A DNA stretch of 64,000 nt from Lysobacteraceae bacterium (GTDB lineage Bacteria > Pseudomonadota > Gammaproteobacteria > Nitrococcales > AK92), in NCBI GenBank assembly GCA_012523465.1, contig JAAYIK010000015.1, forward strand, positions 1-64,000, read 5' to 3'. The position numbers and the translations under genes are program-made. This document shows positions 46,857-56,538 of the stretch, in pieces (positions within the stretch are counted from its first letter, which is position 1; every line of letters begins with the position of its first letter). The notes beneath the pieces are model-generated. The model was given only the letters and a program-made list of their open reading frames with translations, made no database searches and was not told where the DNA came from.

Positions 46857-46885
46857 CAGACAAAGACATGAATCAGAAATACAAT
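46857..46885 (+). promoter_or_regulatory. Candidate promoter of the spmAB-like gene
   Basis: CAGACA (46857-46862) and TACAAT (46880-46885) are exactly 17 bases apart. The -10 ends five bases before the ATG at 46891, so the message may start at the start codon. No Shine-Dalgarno sequence is present. Confidence 0.45.
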
Positions 46886-46890
46886 TTTAC

Positions 46891-48168
46891 ATGAACGCGA
46901 TCTTTCTTGCTCTCGTATTGACGGCGTTCGCGACCGCTGCCTGGCGCGAGCTGAGCCGCGACCCGGCGGCCCCCTCGGTCATGGAGACGCTCTCGAGCGC
47001 CATGGTGGAGTCGGCGGCCGGCGCCGTGGAGCTGGCGCTGGGCCTGGTCGGCGTCATGGCGCTGTTCCTTGGCCTCATGAAGATCGCCGAGGCCGGCGGT
47101 CTGCTCACCATCATCGCCCGCCTGATCCGGCCGTTGATGACCCGCCTGTTCCCCGACGTGCCGCCGGAGCATCCGGCCATGGGGGCGATGATCCTCAACC
47201 TCTCCGCCAATGCCCTAGGGCTCGGCAATGCGGCGACCCCTTTCGGCATCCGCGCCATGCAGGAGCTGGATCGGCTCAATCGGCACAAGGGCACGGCCAG
47301 CAACGCCATGGCGTTGTTTCTGGCCATCAATACCTCTGGCGTGACGTTGCTGCCGACCGGCGTGATCGCCCTGCGCGCCGCCGCCGGCTCGGCGGATCCG
47401 GCCGCCATCCTGCCCAGCACCCTGTTCGCCAGCTTCTGCGCCACCGCGACCGCCATCGTTGCCGCCAAGCTCCTGCAGCGCTGCTGGCCTGTGCCGGCGG
47501 CAGCGACCGTGGCGGCCGCGCAGGCTGCCCAGCCGGCAAGCGGTGAGGAGCCGGCGCTCGCGGTGCGGCCCTATCCGCTGTGGGCTTCACTGCTGTTCCT
47601 TGGCGGGCTGCTGTCCCTGATTCCGCTCACCGTGCTCTATGGCCGCAGCGTCTCGCCGTGGGTGCTGCCGGTGCTGATGGTCGGGTTTTTGCTGTTCGGA
47701 GTGCTGCGGCGAGTGCCGATTTACGAGACCTTCGTCGAAGGCGCCAAGGAAGGCTTCCAGGTCGCGCTGCGCATCATTCCCTATCTGGTCGCCATCCTGG
47801 TGGCGGTGGGCATGCTGCGCGCCAGCGGCGCCTTGGATGCCGCGGTCGGGTGGCTGGGACAGTGGACCGGGCGAGTCGGCTTGCCGGCCGAGGCACTGCC
47901 CATGGCCTTGTTGCGGCCACTGTCGGGCTCGGGAGCCTATGCGGTGCTGGCCGCCACCATCAACGATCCCAATATCGGCCCGGACAGCTATGTCGGCTAC
48001 CTCGTGAGCACCCTGCAGGGGACGACGGAAACCACCTTTTACGTGCTCGCCGTCTATTTCGGCGCGGTCCAGGTCCGCCGCGTTCGCCATGCGCTGGCCG
48101 CTGCCTTGACGGCTGACGTGGCGGGCGTGGTCACGGCAGTAGTGATTTGCACCTATTTGTTTACGTGA
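46891..48168 (+). CDS. Fused SpmA-SpmB-like nucleoside-recognition membrane protein
   Basis: This 425-residue integral membrane protein corresponds to spore maturation proteins A and B joined in one chain. The first Gate domain (about 40-150) contains NLSANALGLGNAATPFGIRAMQEL and NTSGVTLLPTG, typical of SpmA; the second (about 275-420) contains RPLSGSGAYAVLAATINDPNIGPDSYVGYLVSTLQGTTETTFYVLAVYFGAVQVRRVRHAL, typical of SpmB. The organism is not expected to sporulate, and the role of such fusions in proteobacteria is unknown. Confidence 0.92.
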   Translation: MNAIFLALVLTAFATAAWRELSRDPAAPSVMETLSSAMVESAAGAVELALGLVGVMALFLGLMKIAEAGGLLTIIARLIRPLMTRLFPDVPPEHPAMGAMILNLSANALGLGNAATPFGIRAMQELDRLNRHKGTASNAMALFLAINTSGVTLLPTGVIALRAAAGSADPAAILPSTLFASFCATATAIVAAKLLQRCWPVPAAATVAAAQAAQPASGEEPALAVRPYPLWASLLFLGGLLSLIPLTVLYGRSVSPWVLPVLMVGFLLFGVLRRVPIYETFVEGAKEGFQVALRIIPYLVAILVAVGMLRASGALDAAVGWLGQWTGRVGLPAEALPMALLRPLSGSGAYAVLAATINDPNIGPDSYVGYLVSTLQGTTETTFYVLAVYFGAVQVRRVRHALAAALTADVAGVVTAVVICTYLFT

Positions 48169-48321
48169 AGAGCCAACAAAGCCTCAGAACTGTTGGTAAA
48201 CATGAGGGTTTTCCTTAGAGGGACAGGGTTGTATCCCCTGGCTCACAAGCTGTACAACGCTTCCGTAGCAGTCGCGTAGCAAAAACATCAAAACCAACTC
48301 ACTGCTGTCTGGTGCCTGGTC

Positions 48322-48741
48322 ATGTCAAAAAATGCGATGCCGGTGGCCGTCGTCGTCGATGACGATGCGCCAATACGGGAAGCGTTGTGCATGGTGCTGG
48401 AGGATCAGGGCTGGCGCTGTCTGCAGGCCGCCAACGGTGCGGCCGGGCTGGCGCTGCTGCGGGAACTGGAGATGCTCCCCAGCCTGATCCTGCTTGACCT
48501 GACAATGCCGGTGATGAGCGGGTGGGAATTTCGCCGCGCTCAGATGGAGGATGCGCGCCTGGCCCCCATACCAACCTATGTCTTGACCGCCGTCGGCGAC
48601 GTACGAGCCGCCAGCCTCGCGCTCGAACCAGAGCGCAACCTGCGCAAGCCCATAGATTTAGGGTTGCTGCTGGAGTTGGCCAGTCGCCATGTGCCGGTGC
48701 CGGGGCGGCCGCTGGCCAATGCCGCGCGGGCGCCGCGCTAG
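48322..48741 (+). CDS. Single-domain response regulator
   Basis: This 139-residue receiver has acidic residues D13-D15, phospho-acceptor D59 in LILLDLTMPVMSGWEF, T89 and K109 (LRKPID). It has no output domain, so it would act through protein contacts, as CheY- or Spo0F-like proteins do. It lies 73 bases before a PAS histidine kinase, which is the natural phosphodonor candidate. The 153-base gap before it holds only weak promoter-like elements (TTGTAT, 18 bases, TACAAC). Confidence 0.93.
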   Translation: MSKNAMPVAVVVDDDAPIREALCMVLEDQGWRCLQAANGAAGLALLRELEMLPSLILLDLTMPVMSGWEFRRAQMEDARLAPIPTYVLTAVGDVRAASLALEPERNLRKPIDLGLLLELASRHVPVPGRPLANAARAPR

Positions 48742-48814
48742 CGGGTAAGGGCGGGCAGCCGTGTCGCAGGGGGCGAGGCGACGCGTTCACGAACGCAGCA
48801 AGCGAGGAAACCTC

Positions 48815-50361
48815 ATGCGCAAGCCTCCAGACGGCGGGCCGCTGCAGAGCGTGCCCATGCTGACCGAGGCCGACTATCGGGCCCTGGTCGATAACATCCG
48901 GGACTACGCCATCATCATGCTGGATCCCCAGGGGCGGGTGATCAGTTGGAACAAGGGCGCGCAGCGCATCAAGGGCTATGCCGCCGAGGAGATCATCGGC
49001 CGCCACTTCCGGGTTTTCTATCTGCCGGCAGAGCAGGACGGCGTGCAGCCAGAGCTGGAGCTGCGGACCGCGCGCGAGATGGGACGCTTCGAGGCCGAGC
49101 GCTGGCGCATGCGCAAGGACGGCAGCCGGTTCCGGGCCCACGTGATCATGACCCCGCTGCACGCGCCGGATGGTCGCTGCAGGGCTACGCCAAGGTCACC
49201 CAGGATATCACCGAGCGGGCTCGCGTCGAGCAAGAGCTGCGAGAGAGCGAGGCGCGCTTCCGGATCATGATCGAGCAGGTCCGCGACTATGCCATCTTCA
49301 TGCTCTCGTCGGAAGGACGCGTCGCGACCTGGAACTACGGCGCGCAGCGCATCAAGGGCTATAGCGCGGCCGAGGTCATCGGGCGCCATGTGCGCCTGTT
49401 CTTCCCGCCCGAGGAGCTCGCTCGCGGCAAGGCAAGCGCGCTGCTGCGCCGGGCGGCGAGCGAGGGCGTGGCCAGGGACGTCGGCTGGCGGCTGCGCAAG
49501 GACGGCACTCGCTTCTGGGCCGATGTCACCGTCACCGCTCTGTACGACGTCAATGGCCGTCTCTACGGCTTCGCCAAGGTGGTCCGGGATCTTACCGAGC
49601 GGGTCGAGGCCGAGGAACTGGCCAAGGCGTATGAGGCTGCCCGGGAGGCGATCCGGACCCGCGATGAGTTCCTGTCCATCGCCTCGCACGAGTTGCGCAC
49701 GCCGTTGACGGCGGCGCAGCTGCAGCTGCAGGGGATCAAGCTGCTGCTGGAGCGCAAGCGGGGCGATCTCGATGTTGGCCGCGTCGCCCAGTCCATCCAG
49801 TGTTCGCTGAGCAGCATGGAGCGGCTGGCGCAGCTGGTGGACACGCTGCTCGACGTCTCCCGCATCGCTACCGGGCGCATCACCCTCAATGTGAGCCGCT
49901 TCGATCTGGCGGATGTGGTCAAGGACGCCGTCGACCGGCTGGCGGAGATGACGGCGCTGTCCGGCTGTCGGCTGCGCGTGCAGGCGCCGCCCGGCGTGGC
50001 AGGCTGCTGGGACAGGCTGCGGGTCGAGCAGGCTCTGATCAACCTGATCACCAACGCCTGCAAGTACGCGCCCGGCGCGCCTGTCGACATTGGTCTGGAG
50101 CAGGACGGCGAACGGGTCCGGCTGTGGGTGAAGGATGCCGGGCCAGGGATTCCGCCGGAGAAGCTGGAGCACATCTTCGAGCGCTTCGGGCGTGCCGTGC
50201 CGGTCGACAACTACGGCGGCCTGGGGCTGGGCTTATTCGTCACTCGCCAAATCGCCGAGGCCCACGGCGGCAGGGCCTATGCCGAGAGTCGCCTGGGCGA
50301 AGGCAGCCGCTTCACTCTGGAGCTGCCGTTGCGAACCCAGCGGTCGACCGAGGAGGAGTAG
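48815..50361 (+). pseudogene. PAS-PAS sensor histidine kinase interrupted by a one-base frameshift
   Basis: Read across a shift near 49,177, this encodes about 515 residues: two PAS domains with the shared DYAI-ML/GAQRIKGY pattern, HisKA with H292 (FLSIASHELRTPLTA) and HATPase (NLITNACKYAPG, DAGPGIPPE, GLGLGLFVTRQIAEAHGG). No membrane helix is present. The first frame runs to HAPDGR and then leaves the family; LQGYAKVTQDITER resumes one base over and parallels GRLYGFAKVVRDLTER of PAS2. One missing C in GGTCGCTGCAG would explain it. GAGG precedes ATG 48815. If the shift is an assembly error, the gene is intact. Confidence 0.8.
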
Positions 50362-50497
50362 GCGGTGCTGCCGCTGGCAGTGCCGGGACTTGGGCCATCT
50401 TGCTGCTGGCCAGCCGGACGGCGCCCGCCGCCGACGCCGTTATACTGGGAAGACCATAGACGCCTTACTTCGCCTGCCTGACGGAATCAGGGTAAGG

Positions 50498-52876
50498 ATG
50501 CCGCGAAAAATCGTGTCCGTGCTTGCGCTGCTGACGGTGGTGCTGCTCGTGGCCGTCTTCGGCCTGGCGGGCGGGGCTTATTGGTTCCTGCGAGCCAGCC
50601 TGCCCCAGCTAGACGGCGAGCGCCGGCTGCCCGGCCTGACGGGCGAGGTGGTGGTGGAGCGCGACGGGCAGGGGATTGCCACAGTGCGTGGCGAAAGGCG
50701 TCTCGACGTCGCTCGCGCTACCGGTTTCATCCACGCCCAGGAGCGGTTTTTCCAGATGGATCTGCTGCGCCGCAGCGCGGCGGGCGAGCTGGCCGCGCTG
50801 GTCGGTCCGGCGGCGCTGGCGCTGGATAGGGACATGCGGCTGCACGGGCTGCGCCGGGTGGCGGAGGCCGTGGTGGCGGGACTGCCCGAGCCGCAGCGGC
50901 AGCTGCTGCAAAGTTATGTCGAGGGCGTCAACGCCGGCCTGCAGGCGCTGGGCGCGCGGCCGTTCGAGTACGCCTTGCTGCGGACGGCGCCGCGGCCCTG
51001 GGAGCCGGCCGACAGCGTGCTGGTGGTGCTGGCCATGTTCGTCGATCTGCAGGACAGGCGGGCCACACGGGAGGTGCGGCTGGCAGCCATGCTGCAAGCG
51101 CTGCCGCCGGCGCTGGTGCTCTTTCTGACCGCCCACGACACCGGCTGGGATGCGCCGCTGGACGGCTCCGAGCTCGAGCCGGCAGCCCTACCGTCGCCGG
51201 AGCAGATCGATTTGCGCCGGCACCCGCCACGGGAGGTTGCCTGGGGCGAAGTCGAGCCGGTCGGTGACGAGCCGGCCGTGGGCAGCAACAGCTGGGCGAT
51301 CGCACCGCAGATCAGCGCCGACGGCCATGCCTGGCTGGCCAATGACATGCACCTGGGGCTGCGCATGCCTAACATCTGGTATCGGCTGCGGCTGGAATGG
51401 CGCCAGGGGGATGCATGGCGCGCCGTCACCGGCGTCAGCCTGCCGGGGACGCCGGCGGTGGTGGTCGGCAGCAACGGCAGGGTGGCCTGGGGCTTCACCA
51501 ACAGCTACGGCGACTGGGCGGACCTGGTCGAGCTGGAGCTCGATCCCGACGACCCCGAGCGCTACCTCACCCCGAACGGCTACCGGCGGTTCCAGCGCCG
51601 GGTCGAGCGCATTGAGGTCAAGGGCGGCGTGACGCAGCACGTCGAGTTCCGCGACACGGTCTGGGGGCCGCTGCTCAAGGGCAACGGCGCCGCTCCGCCA
51701 CGGGCGCTGCGCTGGGTGGCGCACTATCCAGAGGCGATCGGGCTCGAGCTGCTGGAGCTGGAAACGGCCAATGGACTGGAGGAGGCACTGGCCATTGCCA
51801 ACCGCGCCGGGTTGCCGGCCCAGAATTTCGTCGCCGTCGACAGCGCCGGCAACATCGGTTGGACCATCGCCGGCCGGCTGCCGCGCAGGCGAGGCTACGA
51901 TCCCAGCCTGCCGTCGGCTGGCGCCGCCGGCGGTGGCTGGCAGGGCTGGGTCGAGCCGCAAGCCTACCCGCGCATCGTCAACCCCGAGGACGGCCTGCTG
52001 TGGACGGCCAACAACCGGATCGTCGGCGGCGAGGCCCTGCAGCTGCTGGGAGACGGCGGCCTGGCGCTGGGATCGCGAGCGGTCCAGATCCGGGCCGGCC
52101 TGCAGGCGCTGGGCGCGGCCACGCCCGCGGATTTGCTCGCCATCCAGCTGGACGACCGGGCGCTGTTCCTGGCGCGCTGGCGCGGCCTGATGCTGGATCT
52201 GCTGGACGAGGCGGCGGTGGCAGCGGATGCCCGGCGCGCCGAGTTGCGGGACGTGCTGCTGCGCTGGCGCGGGCGGGCGGTGCCGGAGGCGGTGGCATAC
52301 CGGCTGGTGCGCGCCTTCCGCCTGTTCCTGCACGAGGCCGTGTTCAAGACCCTGACGGCGCCGGTGGAGGCGCTGGATCCGGACTTCCGCTTCGATTTCC
52401 CGCAAGCCGAGCAGGCGCTGTGGCGGCTGGCGACCGAGCAGCCGCCGCATCTGCTGGATGCCGGCTATGCCGACTGGCGCGAGCTGCTGCTGGCGGTCAT
52501 CGACCGGGTGATCGACTACTTCTGGGACGAAGCCGCCGGCCTGCAGGAGGCCACCTGGGGCGAGTTCAACCGGCTGCGCATGGTCCATCCGCTGACCCAT
52601 GCTTTGCCCTGGCTGGGGCGCTGGCTCAACGCACCGGCGGAGCCCATGGCGGGCGACTCACACATGCCGCGGGTGCAGCTCGGTAGCCACGGCGCCTCGC
52701 AGCGCCTGGTGGTGTCGCCGGCGCGGGAGGAGCAGAGCCTGCTGCACATGCCAGGCGGCCAGAGCGGCCATCCGCTGTCGCCCTTTTACCGGGTCGGCCA
52801 CGACGACTGGGTGGCTGGCCGGCCGACGGCGTTGCTGCCTGGTCCGGCCCAGCACAGGCTGCTGCTGCGGCCTTGA
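50498..52876 (+). CDS. Penicillin acylase family protein (Ntn hydrolase)
   Basis: This 792-residue protein has an N-terminal membrane segment (residues 5-30) without a clear cleavage site, so the protein is probably anchored and periplasmic. The alpha part includes GFIHAQERFFQMDLLRR. The autoproteolytic site is G262-S263 in VGSNSWAIAP, where S263 becomes the nucleophile; ANDMHLGLRMPNIWYRLRL and GRVAWGFTNSYGDWADL are further signatures. Relatives cleave beta-lactam side chains or acyl-homoserine lactones; no neighbour identifies the substrate. ATG 50498 has AGGG five bases upstream. Confidence 0.92.
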   Translation: MPRKIVSVLALLTVVLLVAVFGLAGGAYWFLRASLPQLDGERRLPGLTGEVVVERDGQGIATVRGERRLDVARATGFIHAQERFFQMDLLRRSAAGELAALVGPAALALDRDMRLHGLRRVAEAVVAGLPEPQRQLLQSYVEGVNAGLQALGARPFEYALLRTAPRPWEPADSVLVVLAMFVDLQDRRATREVRLAAMLQALPPALVLFLTAHDTGWDAPLDGSELEPAALPSPEQIDLRRHPPREVAWGEVEPVGDEPAVGSNSWAIAPQISADGHAWLANDMHLGLRMPNIWYRLRLEWRQGDAWRAVTGVSLPGTPAVVVGSNGRVAWGFTNSYGDWADLVELELDPDDPERYLTPNGYRRFQRRVERIEVKGGVTQHVEFRDTVWGPLLKGNGAAPPRALRWVAHYPEAIGLELLELETANGLEEALAIANRAGLPAQNFVAVDSAGNIGWTIAGRLPRRRGYDPSLPSAGAAGGGWQGWVEPQAYPRIVNPEDGLLWTANNRIVGGEALQLLGDGGLALGSRAVQIRAGLQALGAATPADLLAIQLDDRALFLARWRGLMLDLLDEAAVAADARRAELRDVLLRWRGRAVPEAVAYRLVRAFRLFLHEAVFKTLTAPVEALDPDFRFDFPQAEQALWRLATEQPPHLLDAGYADWRELLLAVIDRVIDYFWDEAAGLQEATWGEFNRLRMVHPLTHALPWLGRWLNAPAEPMAGDSHMPRVQLGSHGASQRLVVSPAREEQSLLHMPGGQSGHPLSPFYRVGHDDWVAGRPTALLPGPAQHRLLLRP

Positions 52877-53046
52877 GGGAGGCGCAGGCGGCGGCAACGG
52901 AACCGGGCCGGGCGCTCGGATGTCCCCAGAGAAAGCCGCTGCCTGCGTTCCGCGCGAGCCCGGCCCAGGGTTGGCAGCGCCCGCCCCCAGGCTCTACCTG
53001 TGGCGTTATATTAGACAGACTGGTCATCGATTATCGGAAGGACGAC

Positions 53047-53457
53047 ATGCCGACGCGCGACCCAAAGAACTGGATGTGGGCTGAAGCCTGTGAATTGCTG
53101 GAGCGAGTGGAGCGCATCCAGCGGCAGTTTTTTCAGCTCGGGATCTCGGCCGCGAGCCGCCCGACCTGGGAGCCACCGACGGACATCTTCGAGACCGAGG
53201 ACACGCTGGTCATTCTGGTTGCCCTGCCGGGGGTGTCGCCGGCGCAAATCCAGGTGGGCGTGGAGGATGGCGGCGTGCTGGTGGTCAGCGGGCAGCGGGA
53301 TCTCCCCCCGGAGGCCAGGTCAGCCGGCATCTACCGCCTGGAGATTCCACACGGGCGATTTGCGCGCCGCATCGAGCTGCCGCCCGGCCGCTTCCGGCTG
53401 GAACAGCAGGACATCGTCGACGGCTGCGTGCTGCTGCGCCTGCGCAAGCTGCCATGA
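53047..53457 (+). CDS. Small heat-shock protein, Hsp20 family
   Basis: This 136-residue alpha-crystallin-domain chaperone has PPTDIFETEDTLVILVALPGVSPAQIQVGVEDGGVLVVSGQR and the C-terminal GRFARRIELPPGRF segment of the fold. The usual C-terminal IxI anchor is replaced by LRLRKLP. GGAAGG precedes the ATG. lon follows after 12 bases, which suggests one stress-induced unit; no sigma-32 promoter could be picked out in the 170-base gap upstream. Confidence 0.92.
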   Translation: MPTRDPKNWMWAEACELLERVERIQRQFFQLGISAASRPTWEPPTDIFETEDTLVILVALPGVSPAQIQVGVEDGGVLVVSGQRDLPPEARSAGIYRLEIPHGRFARRIELPPGRFRLEQQDIVDGCVLLRLRKLP

Positions 53458-53469
53458 AGGGGGTGAGTG

Positions 53470-55890
53470 ATGACAGCATCCGAGCAACACAATGACACGG
53501 GGTCAACAGCGGTCGAGCGCGTCGAGGAAACCCAGCTGCAGATTCCTGACGACACGATGCTCATCCTGCCGGTGCGCAACGTCGTCCTTTTCCCCGGCAT
53601 CGTGCTGCCGCTGACGCTGGGGCGCGGGATGTCGATCGCGGCCGCGCAGGAAGCGGCCCGCAACAATCGGCCGCTGGGCATCGTGCTGCAGCGCGATCCG
53701 CAGGTGGACACGCCGACGGCGGAGGATCTCTATCAGGTCGGCACGGTCGGTTCCATCATGCGCTACATCACCGCGCCCGACCGCACCCACCACGTGATCT
53801 GCCAGGGCGAGCACCGCTTCCGCATCCTGGAGTTCCTGGACGGCTTCCCCTTCCTCGTCGCCCGCGTCGAGCGGATCGGCGAGAAGGAGGTGCTGGATAC
53901 CGCCATGGAAGCCCGCATGCGCACCTTGAAGATGCGCGCCGGCGAGGCGCTACAGCTGGTCCCGGAGGCGCCGGCCGAGCTGCGCAGCGCCATCGAGGGG
54001 ATTCGCTCGCCGTCGGCGCTGGCGGACCTCATCGCCAGCTTCATCGACATCAAGCCGGAAGAGAAGCAGGAGATCCTGGAGACCTTTGACGTCGAGGCGC
54101 GGCTGGATCGGGTGCTGCAGCTGCTGAGCCAGCGCATCGAGGTCATGCGCCTGACCCAGGAGATCAACCGGCGCACCCGGGAGGCCATGGACGAGCGGCA
54201 GCGCGAATACCTGCTGCGCGAGCAGCTCAAGGCCATCCAGAAGGAGCTGGGCGAGGACGACGACGCCAGCGCAGAGATCGAGGAGCTGCGCAAGGCCATC
54301 GCCGAGGCCAAGATGCCGCCGGAGGTGGAAGAGCAGGCCAACAAGGAACTGCGCCGGCTGGAGCGCATGCCGGAAGCCTCTGGCGAGTACAGCATCATCC
54401 GCACCTACCTCGACTGGCTGATCGCGCTGCCCTGGAGCAAGCTGTCGGAAGAGAACATCGACATCGAGCAGGCGCGCAAGGTCCTCGAGCAAGACCACTA
54501 TGGCCTCGACAAGATCAAGCGCCGCATCCTCGAGTACTTGGCGGTGCGCAAGCTCAACCCCGAAGGCCGCAGCCCCATTCTCTGCTTCGTCGGCCCGCCC
54601 GGCGTGGGCAAGACCTCGCTGGGGCAGTCGATCGCTCGTGCCCTGGGGCTGGAGTTCGTGCGCGTGAGCCTGGGCGGCGTCCATGACGAGGCCGAAATCC
54701 GCGGCCACCGCCGCACTTACATCGGCGCCCTGCCGGGCAACATCATCCAGGCCATCCGCAAGGCCGGCACCCGCAACCCGGTGATGATGCTGGACGAGAT
54801 CGACAAGCTCGGCGCCGGCGGTTTCCACGGCGACCCGGCCGCAGCATTCCTGGAGGTGCTCGACCCGGAGCAGAACAGCACCTTTCGGGACAACTATCTG
54901 GGCGTGCCGTTCGACCTCAGCAAGGTGTTCTTCATCGCCACCGCCAACCTGCTCGACAGCATCCCGGGGCCGCTGCGCGACCGCATGGAGGTCATCGAGC
55001 TGTCCGGCTACACCGAGGACGAGAAGGTCGAGATCGCCAAGCGCTATCTGCTGCGGCGACAGCGGGAGGCGAACGGGCTCAAGCCCGAGCAGCTGGAGGT
55101 CACCGACGCCGCGCTGCACCGGATCGTGCGCGACTACACCCGCGAAGCCGGCGTGCGCAACCTGGAGCGCCAGATCGGCGCGGTCTGCCGCCATGTGGCA
55201 GTGCAGGTGGCCGAGGGCAGGCTGGAGCACAAGACGGTGGATGCGGACGACCTGCAGGAGATCCTGGGGCCGCCGCGGTTCGAGAACGAGGTGGCGTTGC
55301 GCACCGCCCTGCCGGGGGTGGTGACCGGTCTGGCCTGGACCGCCGCCGGCGGCGACATTCTCTTCGTCGAGGCCAGCCGGGTGCCCGGCAAAGGCCGGCT
55401 CATCCTCACCGGCCAGCTCGGCGACGTCATGAAGGAGAGCGCGCAGGCGGCGCTCAGCCTGGTGAAGAGCCGGGCGGAAGAGCTCGGCATCGACCCGGAT
55501 CTGTTCGAGAGGAGCGACATCCACATCCACGTGCCCGCTGGCGCCATTCCCAAGGACGGTCCCAGCGCCGGGGTCGCCATGTTCCTGGCGCTAGTCTCCA
55601 GGCTGACCGACAAGACCATGCCCCCGGACATGGCCATGACCGGCGAGATCAGCCTGCGCGGCCAGGTGCTGCCGGTCGGTGGCATCAAGGAGAAGGCCAC
55701 CGCCGCCGCCCGGGCCGGGATCAAGACCGTGCTCATGCCGGCGCGCAACCGCCGCGACTTGGAAGAAATCCCCGAATCGGCTCGCAAGCAGCTCGAGTTC
55801 GTCTGGCTGCAGCACGTCGACGACGCCCTGGAAGCGGCCTTCGGCTTCAGTAAGGGCGAGGACGCCAAGCGGCTGGCTTCGCACAGCTGA
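53470..55890 (+). CDS. lon: ATP-dependent Lon protease
   Basis: This 806-residue cytosolic protease has the LON substrate domain (LILPVRNVVLFPGIVLPL), a coiled-coil stretch, the AAA domain with GPPGVGKTS (375-383) and DEIDKLG, and the peptidase domain with catalytic S699 (PKDGPSAG) and K740 (GGIKEKA). All catalytic elements are intact. The ATG at 53470 is preceded by AGGGGGTGAG. It is not in the usual clpX-lon-hupB context but follows hsp20, so it may be a second Lon; that needs the rest of the genome. A hairpin follows. Confidence 0.96.
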   Translation: MTASEQHNDTGSTAVERVEETQLQIPDDTMLILPVRNVVLFPGIVLPLTLGRGMSIAAAQEAARNNRPLGIVLQRDPQVDTPTAEDLYQVGTVGSIMRYITAPDRTHHVICQGEHRFRILEFLDGFPFLVARVERIGEKEVLDTAMEARMRTLKMRAGEALQLVPEAPAELRSAIEGIRSPSALADLIASFIDIKPEEKQEILETFDVEARLDRVLQLLSQRIEVMRLTQEINRRTREAMDERQREYLLREQLKAIQKELGEDDDASAEIEELRKAIAEAKMPPEVEEQANKELRRLERMPEASGEYSIIRTYLDWLIALPWSKLSEENIDIEQARKVLEQDHYGLDKIKRRILEYLAVRKLNPEGRSPILCFVGPPGVGKTSLGQSIARALGLEFVRVSLGGVHDEAEIRGHRRTYIGALPGNIIQAIRKAGTRNPVMMLDEIDKLGAGGFHGDPAAAFLEVLDPEQNSTFRDNYLGVPFDLSKVFFIATANLLDSIPGPLRDRMEVIELSGYTEDEKVEIAKRYLLRRQREANGLKPEQLEVTDAALHRIVRDYTREAGVRNLERQIGAVCRHVAVQVAEGRLEHKTVDADDLQEILGPPRFENEVALRTALPGVVTGLAWTAAGGDILFVEASRVPGKGRLILTGQLGDVMKESAQAALSLVKSRAEELGIDPDLFERSDIHIHVPAGAIPKDGPSAGVAMFLALVSRLTDKTMPPDMAMTGEISLRGQVLPVGGIKEKATAAARAGIKTVLMPARNRRDLEEIPESARKQLEFVWLQHVDDALEAAFGFSKGEDAKRLASHS

Positions 55891-55903
55891 GCCGGCCGGC
55901 GCA

Positions 55904-55925
55904 GCCGGCGGCTCGAGCCGCCGGC
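55904..55925. terminator. Perfect palindrome after lon
   Basis: GCCGGCGGCTC and GAGCCGCCGGC form a perfect 22-base palindrome 14 bases past the lon stop. Only TTG follows, so there is no T-tract. Confidence 0.45.
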
Positions 55926-55985
55926 TTGTCCGCCCGTCGTTTGCCCTCACCTTGGCACTCAGGCACGGGCCGAGGGAGACAACCG

Positions 55986-56429
55986 ATGGCAAGCGACGTG
56001 GAGCCCATCCCCGGCAACTGGTATCTCGATCGCGGCAACGGCCTGTTGTTTCAGGTCGTGGGCCTGGACGGCGACGACGGTGCGGTCGAGATCCAGCTCG
56101 ACAACGGCGACCTTGACGCGATTCCGGGCAACGAATGGGGCCGGCTCGACATCGAGCCGGTGGAGTCCGAGCTGCGGCCGGAAGCCCCCACCGACGATGT
56201 CAGCGACGGTGACGACGACCTGCTGAGCGATGATCCCGAGGCGCTGCAACTGCCCAGCGATCAGGAGCGCTATCGGCGCGAGTACGTGCAGTTCGCCGGC
56301 AAGAGCGCGCCGGGCTTTCCCGAGCCGCGGCCGGAGCACGGGCCGGAGCGCAAGTTCGAGCGCGGCTCGGAAATGGGCATAGAGCAGTGGCCGGAGACGC
56401 GTGATCAGGAGCAGGAGCAAGAGGACTGA
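55986..56429 (+). CDS. Small acidic protein of unknown function (DUF6763-like)
   Basis: This 147-residue soluble protein begins MASDVEPIPGNWYLDRGNGLLFQVVGLDGDDGAVEIQLDNGDLDAI, which resembles a family of small acidic gammaproteobacterial proteins (GNWY plus an aspartate-rich hairpin); I name DUF6763 only tentatively. The middle is very acidic (DDDLLSDDPEAL) and the C-terminus is a charged Glu/Arg-rich tail. GGGAG precedes the ATG. It stands alone between lon and a histidine kinase. No function can be proposed. Confidence 0.7.
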   Translation: MASDVEPIPGNWYLDRGNGLLFQVVGLDGDDGAVEIQLDNGDLDAIPGNEWGRLDIEPVESELRPEAPTDDVSDGDDDLLSDDPEALQLPSDQERYRREYVQFAGKSAPGFPEPRPEHGPERKFERGSEMGIEQWPETRDQEQEQED

Positions 56430-56538
56430 GCCCGGCCGCTCGAGCAAGCCCTCCCTCGGCTTTCGACGCCTGTCCGGCCGTCCGGCGCACGCCGCTGCCA
56501 GCAATCACAGTAACCGGCCCTGGGGTTTTCCCCGAGGT

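Noticed and set aside
53950-55530. 526-codon open frame opposite lon
   Set aside because: Shadow of GC-rich third positions; lon is intact across the whole stretch.
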